NCBI GenBank assembly: GCA_028695395.1 | Contig: JAQVJB010000012.1 | Location: 1 to 27,946, forward strand | Direction of reading: 5' to 3' | DNA from: Actinomycetota bacterium | Lineage (GTDB): Bacteria; Actinomycetota; Humimicrobiia; Humimicrobiales; Humimicrobiaceae | DNA: 27,946 bases | Shown: positions 22,242-27,946 of the stretch, in pieces | Layout of the letters: every line of letters begins with the position of its first letter | How positions within the stretch are numbered: position 1 is the first letter of the stretch | Position numbers and translations under genes: made by a program | Notes under the pieces: model-generated | What the model was told of the DNA's origin: nothing | Database searches by the model: none | What the model saw: the letters and a program-made list of their open reading frames with translations, nothing else

Positions 22242-24653
22242 TTAGATTATTTCTTTTACTGTATGACCTTTTGTAAAATCTTTAAAATACTGTGATTTAA
22301 GCAGGTTATGCACCAGTTCTTCCGTTTCCTTTTCGGCTTTTATTATTTTTTTTCTATCAAAATAATCAGTTATAAATCCTCTATTTATTTTAACAGCTTC
22401 ATAAAATGAATTAATGGCAAATATGCTTTCGTCTCTTTTTAATGTTCTTGCATCTATCAGAAAGCCGCCTATAAGACCCTGCATCAAAATTCCTATTTCG
22501 CTTATAAGATTATGTTTTTTAGAATTAAAAACAACTGTATTCCCTGAAAAATTATTTTTGAGCATAAAAGAAAAATTTTTTTCATCCTTAAGGAATACGT
22601 TTTTCCCAGGATTATTTAAAAAATCATACTTTACCCTTGCTTCCATTATTGGAAAAAAGCCATACGAATAAAATGACATAACAGGTAGTGTAGCGTTACT
22701 GCTTTTTTTATCAATAATTTTTTCATAAAAATCAATAATAACATTATTGGCTTCATTTATGCTTATTTCAGGTGAAAATATAATTTCTTTCAATAATAAA
22801 TTTTTATCTATTTTTTTTAATAATTCATCCAGATTGAAAGAATTGGCGATATTAAAATTATGAGCCAGAATGATATTAAAAGATTTTCCTTCTTTTTTAT
22901 AATTATTCAGATATTCCAAAAAAGCATAATTTGAAACATAAAAATTATAAAAACCGCTCTGAATTAAATAATCCATCAAATTTAATGCATAATCCAAATC
23001 ATCGTCATGGATTATGGAAGGAGTTAAAAAATAAAAAACAATATTATCATTACTGTTTGAACGACTTATATCAAGCAGATCGTTTGTAAATCTCTCTCTT
23101 TTCTCAGCAAAATTATTTTTATCAGTACTGAAAATATCATATATGAAATTTATTTTTATTCCAGAATTATTAGTTATTTCATTTTTAAAAGCATTATTCC
23201 TATTTAAAAGATTGGAAAAATCATTTATTTCACTGCTTATCAATGATATTGAATTTTTCATTTTATATGATGATACGCTTTTATAGACTCCCCTCTTTTT
23301 ACCGATTTCACTATATATAATATTATTTTTTAAATTTCTTATTCTTTTCTCTTCAATTGAAAAATTATATTTTTTGATTTCATTTTCATCTATTATTAAT
23401 TTATTTTCTGGTTTGTTTTTCCTTTTTAATATTCCTTTTACTTCTTCATCAATACTTTTATCAAAATATTTAAAAACTCTGTCTCCGATGGCAAAAAAAA
23501 TCTTTTTATCCGTTTCAATCTTAAATTTTGACTTTTTTATATTTTTATTCTTTTTATTTTCCTTAATAAAATTTTTTATCTTTACTCGCACATTCCCTTT
23601 TTTTGTCCATATTTCCAAAATATCTTCTTTATTTAAATCTAGCCCTGATTCAATTGACATGATCTTTTTTTCTTTTTTTATTTCAATTCCGGAAATCCTT
23701 CCAAATAAATTTCCAATACTTCCTGATTTCTTAAATGATATTATTTCTTCTGGAAATTTTTTAAAAAAATATCCGCTATTGAATTTTCTTGAGAATACCT
23801 GCTTCAGCTTCTGCATATCTTTTATATCTACTGCATAATCCATGTTTTTATAGAAAATATCAATATATTTTCTATATATGCTTGTGACTATAGCAACATA
23901 TTCTGGAGTTTTCATCCGGCCCTCTATTTTTACAGCTTTTACCCCTGCTTTAATAATATCGGGCAGCTTATCTATCAGGGAAAGATCGCATTTACTTAAA
24001 AAGTATTCTTCCTTATTTAAATTTTTACCATTTTCCTTATTATTTAAAATATATTTCATCCTGCAGGGCTGGGGGCATGTCCCTCTGTTACCGCTTCTTC
24101 TGCCTACTGACGAACTGAAATAGCACTGGCCAGAATATGAATAACACTGTGAGCCATGGCAGAAAATTTCAATATCTATAATATTGCTTTTAACTAATCT
24201 GATTATTTCATCAAGAGTCAATTCTCTTGAGGGTATTATCCTTTTGATATCATATTTTTTTAAAAATGATGCAGAAGGACTGTTGTGTATATTCATTTGT
24301 GTGCTTGCGTGGACAGGAATTGCGGAATCTAAGTCTTTTAATATCTTTAACAATGCAAAATCTTGAACAATGAAAGCATCTATTTTTATTTTTTTTACTA
24401 TATCGGATACAAGGTCAATCAGTTCATATAATTCATTTTCTTTTATTATGGTATTAATTGCGACATAGAATTTTACATTGTTTGAATGACAGTATTCAGA
24501 TGCTTTTTTAAGGTTTTTTAGATTAAAATTATCTGCATATGCTCTAGCGCTATATTTTTCAAAACCTGCATATATGCTGTCTGCCCCGGCCAGAACTGCT
24601 GTTTTCATTTGTTCGTAACCACCGGCTGGAACTACTAGTTCAATTTTTTTCAT
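22242..24653 (-). CDS. Peptidase U32 family protein (RlhA/TrhP-like)
   Basis: An 803-aa protein whose N-terminal about 330 residues are a U32 TIM-barrel-like domain. It begins ELVVPAGGYEQMKTAVLAGADSIYAG. The signature is FCHGSQCYSYSGQC...RSGNRGTCPQPCR (164-198), with Cys170, Cys177, Cys193 and Cys197 as probable Fe-S ligands. Despite the name, characterised members hydroxylate RNA (E. coli RlhA on 23S rRNA, TrhP/TrhO on tRNA), so an RNA-modifying role is more likely than proteolysis. The long C-terminal half is rich in Lys and Asn and resembles the extended U32 architecture. It is last in the arg operon and overlaps the NIF3-like gene by 14 bp. The precise substrate is unknown. Confidence 0.85.
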   Translation of the reverse strand: MKKIELVVPAGGYEQMKTAVLAGADSIYAGFEKYSARAYADNFNLKNLKKASEYCHSNNVKFYVAINTIIKENELYELIDLVSDIVKKIKIDAFIVQDFALLKILKDLDSAIPVHASTQMNIHNSPSASFLKKYDIKRIIPSRELTLDEIIRLVKSNIIDIEIFCHGSQCYSYSGQCYFSSSVGRRSGNRGTCPQPCRMKYILNNKENGKNLNKEEYFLSKCDLSLIDKLPDIIKAGVKAVKIEGRMKTPEYVAIVTSIYRKYIDIFYKNMDYAVDIKDMQKLKQVFSRKFNSGYFFKKFPEEIISFKKSGSIGNLFGRISGIEIKKEKKIMSIESGLDLNKEDILEIWTKKGNVRVKIKNFIKENKKNKNIKKSKFKIETDKKIFFAIGDRVFKYFDKSIDEEVKGILKRKNKPENKLIIDENEIKKYNFSIEEKRIRNLKNNIIYSEIGKKRGVYKSVSSYKMKNSISLISSEINDFSNLLNRNNAFKNEITNNSGIKINFIYDIFSTDKNNFAEKRERFTNDLLDISRSNSNDNIVFYFLTPSIIHDDDLDYALNLMDYLIQSGFYNFYVSNYAFLEYLNNYKKEGKSFNIILAHNFNIANSFNLDELLKKIDKNLLLKEIIFSPEISINEANNVIIDFYEKIIDKKSSNATLPVMSFYSYGFFPIMEARVKYDFLNNPGKNVFLKDEKNFSFMLKNNFSGNTVVFNSKKHNLISEIGILMQGLIGGFLIDARTLKRDESIFAINSFYEAVKINRGFITDYFDRKKIIKAEKETEELVHNLLKSQYFKDFTKGHTVKEII

Positions 24654-25539
24654 TTCTTTTATAACGGTAAAGACCCGGACCGCTTATAATGTTTATTCCT
24701 TCTTTTTCAAGTAAATCACAAAAAATATTCATTCCTATGGAGTCGCAGGCCATATGTCCGCAAATCATTGCTGATAATCTGCTATTTGTAATTGCATTTA
24801 TATTATCTGAATTATAATGCATCCCGACAATTGTATCGATACCGGTTTTTTTCAATAACTTAAAAATTTCATCAGGCGGATCTACCCCGCCGGTCATATC
24901 AATAAAATATTTTCCTATTGATTTTGCTCTGGGATTTTTAATAATAAAAGGTTCGTCACCTTTTTCAGATGCCATTTTACACTCAGGTATTTCTTTGATT
25001 TCTTCCAATATGTCTTCAATTTTAAGTTCTTTTTTATTTTTTAATAATTTCTCAAAAAAATCCTGAATTATATTATCAATCGGCGTATGTAAACACATTA
25101 AAGGAATGCCGAGCAAATCAGCAGCATTTTCAGGACTATTGTAATTTCCTCTTGTGTCCAGCTTTTCTTCCCGATAAACCTTTTCGTATAATTTCTGTGC
25201 ATCAGTTTCTTTTATGCCTGCCTTTAGCCAGTTTTCCCTTTGCAGGCATATAACTTCATTTATACTGTACAATCCTTTTCCGGTTGGATGATGAGATAGT
25301 ATGCCGTCTATTTTTATTCCATTTTTTATCAGCTGGTTTACTAATAATATTACTGATACATCTATATCTATAGAAACAAAAAGATTTTTTATGATTTTCT
25401 CTCTGTCTCCGGTGATAATCAGTGAATCCGGATACGGATTTTTTTCCAATGAATAAAAAATCCTGTTATCAACATCCGATCTTAAATCATTCTCAAGACC
25501 TGATTTTATGCCTTTTTCAAAAATATTAATCCATTTCAT
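24640..25539 (-). CDS. NIF3-like (DUF34) protein
   Basis: A 299-aa protein with NIF3-family features: a SHHP metal-binding motif at 82-85 (GILSHHPTGKG), a central LHTPIDN segment, GMHYNSDN, the GHMACDSIGMN segment and the terminal ISGPGLYR. NIF3/DUF34 proteins bind two metal ions in toroidal hexamers and have been linked to GTP cyclohydrolase-like chemistry or metal handling, but their role is unsettled. Around the motif the sequence departs from the typical YbgI/YqfO form, so it may be a subfamily of its own. It overlaps both neighbours by 14 bp (argH upstream, the U32 gene downstream), which indicates tight co-expression. Confidence 0.7.
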   Translation of the reverse strand: MKWINIFEKGIKSGLENDLRSDVDNRIFYSLEKNPYPDSLIITGDREKIIKNLFVSIDIDVSVILLVNQLIKNGIKIDGILSHHPTGKGLYSINEVICLQRENWLKAGIKETDAQKLYEKVYREEKLDTRGNYNSPENAADLLGIPLMCLHTPIDNIIQDFFEKLLKNKKELKIEDILEEIKEIPECKMASEKGDEPFIIKNPRAKSIGKYFIDMTGGVDPPDEIFKLLKKTGIDTIVGMHYNSDNINAITNSRLSAMICGHMACDSIGMNIFCDLLEKEGINIISGPGLYRYKRNEKN

Positions 25540-26977
25540 TCTTAATTTCCTTTAGCAGCTGGTTTATGGTGGTGTTCCTTTCTTTTAGTTCCTGAACTTT
25601 TAAAAGCATCGTATTTAATCTTTCATAAGCTATTTTCAGCTTTGAACCTACAATACTACTATTTGTTCCGCAAGACGTTATCTTTGAATCAATACAATTG
25701 CCGGCCGTTATTTTCTGCTGGAAATCAGTATCAAAGAGTTCGCTGAAACCTTCAAGCTCTTTTTGTGTAAGTTTATTAAAACTTTTATTCTCTTTTATGC
25801 AGTAACTGACAAGTTTCCCTGTTATGTGATGGGCATCTCGGAATTTTTCACCTTTCTTTACAAGATAATCGGCAATGTCTGTTGCTTCCAGAAAACCTTG
25901 GCTGATATTTTCTTTAATTATCTCTTTCTTTAAAGTAATATTTTTTAAAATATCTTTAAATATTTCTACTGATTTTAATGTTTCTTTTCCTGCCTGGAAT
26001 AATATTTTCTTATCTTCCTGGAGATCCCTATTGTATGTTGAGGGCAAGCCTTTCTGTAAGACTATTATCTGCAAAAGATTACCCGTTACAACTGCACATT
26101 TACCCCTTATGAGTTCAAGTATGTCGGGGTTCTTTTTCTGAGGCATTATGCTGCTCCCGGTACAGAATTTATCGCTAATATCAATAAATGAAAACTCTGA
26201 AGAGTTATATATTATAAAATCTTCACAGATCCTGCTTAAATGGATCATAATGCAGCTCAGTGCATATATAATATCCTGTACATAATCCCTGCTTGAAACT
26301 TCATCCATGCTATTATCAGTTACGGCCTTGAATCTTAATATTTTCATTAGATAATCTGTATCAATAGCATAACCGCTCCCCGCACATGCTCCTGAACCCA
26401 GAGGCAAAATATCGATATTCTCAAAACATTCACTTATTTTTTTGAAATCTCTGGAAAACTTTTCAAAATAAGAAAGAATATAATGCGCAAAAAGGACTGG
26501 CTGTGCTTTCTGCATATGTGTGTATGCCGGAAATATAACATCCTTATTTTCTTCTGCTATCTCAATAAGATTCTTCTTTAATTCAATTAAAAAGCTCATC
26601 AGTTCTATTGAATATTCTTTTAAAAATAGCTTTTCATCAAGTACTATCTGGTCATTTCTGCTTCTGCCGGTATGAATCTTGCCTGCAGCATCTCCGACAA
26701 TTTTTCTCAGCTCGCCTTCTACTGCGCTGTGGATATCTTCATATCCCAGTAAAGAAGATTCATCGCTTAAAACATGTCTTACTTTCTTAAAACCATCTAA
26801 AATAATACTGAAATCATCTTCACTGATTATTCCTATTTTTCTCAAAGTCGCAGAGTAAGCAATATTGCCAAGAATATCAAAATCCAGGAGTTCCTTATCC
26901 TCTTTTATGGAATTCATGAATAAATCCGCTTTACTGTCAAGAATGCCATTTGTCCTGCCGGACCACAATTTATCCAT
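25526..26977 (-). CDS. argH: Argininosuccinate lyase
   Basis: Splits argininosuccinate into arginine and fumarate, the last step of arginine synthesis. The fumarase/aspartase superfamily signature GSSIMPQKKNPD is at about 274-285 counted from the chosen start. The N-terminal LWSGRTNG and the central HTGRSRNDQ are typical of ArgH. The frame is open to an ATG at 27007, but the ATG at 26977 (MDKLWSGR) is preferred. It has a GGAAGGA ribosome binding site just upstream, matches the family start and overlaps the argG stop by only 8 bp. The product is then 483 aa; the C-terminal extension is slightly longer than in typical 460-aa enzymes. Confidence 0.95.
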   Translation of the reverse strand: MDKLWSGRTNGILDSKADLFMNSIKEDKELLDFDILGNIAYSATLRKIGIISEDDFSIILDGFKKVRHVLSDESSLLGYEDIHSAVEGELRKIVGDAAGKIHTGRSRNDQIVLDEKLFLKEYSIELMSFLIELKKNLIEIAEENKDVIFPAYTHMQKAQPVLFAHYILSYFEKFSRDFKKISECFENIDILPLGSGACAGSGYAIDTDYLMKILRFKAVTDNSMDEVSSRDYVQDIIYALSCIMIHLSRICEDFIIYNSSEFSFIDISDKFCTGSSIMPQKKNPDILELIRGKCAVVTGNLLQIIVLQKGLPSTYNRDLQEDKKILFQAGKETLKSVEIFKDILKNITLKKEIIKENISQGFLEATDIADYLVKKGEKFRDAHHITGKLVSYCIKENKSFNKLTQKELEGFSELFDTDFQQKITAGNCIDSKITSCGTNSSIVGSKLKIAYERLNTMLLKVQELKERNTTINQLLKEIKNEMD

Positions 26978-27946
26978 TTTTCCTTCCTTTTTTAGCAAGT
27001 ATCTCATATGGATATCCCCACATCTTTATGAAACTTTCAGAATGCTTTGGGTTGAAAGAATCACTTTTATCATAGGTAGCAAGTGCAAAATCGTAAATGG
27101 AATGTTCTGATTTTCTTCCCACTACTGCAAAGTTCTTATATCCAAGCTTCACTCTTACCTTACCTGTAACATATTTTTGGCTTTCAATGATGAATTTTTC
27201 AATACATTCCCTTAAAGGAGTAAACCATAATCCAAAATAAATCATTTCAGACAGTTTTTCTTCTACCAGATATTTATAATGAATAAGCTCTCTATCGTTT
27301 ACCAGGCTCTCAAGATGTCTGTGTGCTTCAATTAAAACTTCAGCAGCCGGTGCTTCATAGATTTCTCTTGATTTTATTCCTATCAGCCTATTCTCAACCA
27401 TATCTATTCTTCCTATGCCATATTTGCCGGCAATTATGTTTAATTCAAGGACTAGTTCAGCCCCGGACATTGACTTTCCGTTTAATGCAACCGGTTCTCC
27501 ATTCTGAAAATCTATCTCTATATATTCGCTTTCTCCCGGTTGTACTTTTATTTCCGTCCATTTGTAAATATCTTCAGGAGGTTCATTATAAGGATCTTCC
27601 AGAACTCCGCATTCTATACTTCTGCCCCAAAGATTTTCATCAATGCTGTATATTTTTTTTTGGGAAACGTTTATTTTAATATTATGCTCCTTGGCATAGG
27701 CAATTTCTTCTTCCCTGGAAAGCTTCCATATTCTCATAGGTGCAATTATCTCAATATCAGGTTCCAGGCTTCTTATGCCCACATCAAATCTTACCTGATC
27801 ATTTCCCTTTGCCGTACATCCATGTGCTATTTTGCCTGCATTCTCTTTTTTGGCAAACTCTACAAGGTTCTTTGCAATAAGAGGTCTTGCTATTGCAGTT
27901 GCAAGTGAATATTGCTTTTCATACCTGGAATTAGCTTTCAATGCTA
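26970..27946 (-). CDS. argG: Argininosuccinate synthase, N-terminal part missing
   Basis: ATP-dependent condensation of citrulline with aspartate. The visible 325 codons correspond to roughly residue 75 to the end of a 400-aa ArgG, beginning with the ALKANSRYEKQYSLATAIARP region. They continue with AHGCTAKGNDQVRFD and IGRIDMVENRLIGIKSREIYEAPAA, all characteristic. The codon at 27941 (TTG) is an internal leucine, not the start; the frame stays open to the last base. The gene is cut by the window end. It is first of the visible argG-argH-NIF3-U32 run. Confidence 0.95.
   Translation of the reverse strand, partial: ALKANSRYEKQYSLATAIARPLIAKNLVEFAKKENAGKIAHGCTAKGNDQVRFDVGIRSLEPDIEIIAPMRIWKLSREEEIAYAKEHNIKINVSQKKIYSIDENLWGRSIECGVLEDPYNEPPEDIYKWTEIKVQPGESEYIEIDFQNGEPVALNGKSMSGAELVLELNIIAGKYGIGRIDMVENRLIGIKSREIYEAPAAEVLIEAHRHLESLVNDRELIHYKYLVEEKLSEMIYFGLWFTPLRECIEKFIIESQKYVTGKVRVKLGYKNFAVVGRKSEHSIYDFALATYDKSDSFNPKHSESFIKMWGYPYEILAKKGRKNG

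Noticed and set aside
22215..22260. Intrinsic terminator between the PBP and U32 genes
   Set aside because: The AAAGAA/TTCTTT arms with a T-run are only 6 bp, A:T-rich, and partly inside the U32 coding end; too weak to call.
23374..23838. 154-aa plus-strand frame opposite the U32 gene
   Set aside because: It is a Phe/Ser/Ile-rich frame produced by the Lys/Asn-rich coding strand, with no ribosome binding site and no motif.
26978..27007. ATG 27007 as the argH start
   Set aside because: It would add ten residues absent from the family and a 38-bp overlap with argG. The ATG at 26977 has a strong ribosome binding site.
27939..27941. TTG as the start codon of argG
   Set aside because: The frame stays open to the window end and the residues at and before it (Ala-Leu-Lys-Ala-Asn) match an internal ArgG segment. 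The gene is truncated, not started here.

Overview
The window is a 27.9-kb, AT-rich (by eye about one third G+C) piece of a bacterial chromosome. It begins with 16 bases of Illumina adapter, so the left edge is an assembly end. It codes densely, mostly on the minus strand. The best lineage clues are a Gram-positive-type LexA operator (CGAAC-N4-GTTCG), RNase Y, SpoVS, a PASTA-domain penicillin-binding protein, and the order miaB-miaA-dapF-(dapL)-hflX next to a convergent lexA. That order is the one familiar from Actinobacteria, but the base composition is far lower than in cultured Actinobacteria. I infer an uncultured, probably anaerobic, low-GC monoderm, either a deep actinobacterial lineage or a Firmicutes-like one. 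This is inference; no marker gene here settles it.

Left region (1-3712): an SOS neighbourhood. A small membrane protein with a degenerate LysM domain (YneA/DivS/ChiZ-like division inhibitor) is read leftwards from a near-consensus promoter. One LexA box fills the promoter's spacer and a second lies at its start site. dut follows it. A small multidrug-export-family membrane protein diverges from it. Next come ilvC, whose cofactor loop looks NADH-type, and lexA. The lexA promoter carries a LexA box at the centre of a 38-bp perfect palindrome that can also serve as the ilvC terminator.

Region 3717-12815: an eight-gene minus-strand operon in the order rny, a MutL-like GHKL ATPase, spoVS, miaB, miaA, dapF, dapL, hflX. 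Neighbours overlap or lie less than 50 bp apart. It has a good promoter just after hypA and a leader of about 240 nt. The leader ends in a terminator-like hairpin and eight U, directly against the first possible rny start codon. It combines RNA decay, tRNA ms2i6A modification, lysine/diaminopimelate synthesis and ribosome rescue.

Region 12826-18320: tyrS followed by a group 1 membrane-bound [NiFe]-hydrogenase operon (small subunit, large subunit, cytochrome b, maturation protease, hypA). The hydrogenase should be exported by Tat, although its signal has Arg-Lys where Arg-Arg is usual, and should pass electrons from H2 to the membrane. Other hyp genes must lie elsewhere.

Right region (18510-27946): an unrecognised polytopic membrane protein diverges from a class A penicillin-binding protein with four PASTA domains. 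Beyond it lies a leftward operon of argG (cut by the window end), argH, a NIF3-family protein and a U32-family protein, with each junction overlapping.

I saw no tRNA, rRNA, CRISPR array or complete mobile element.
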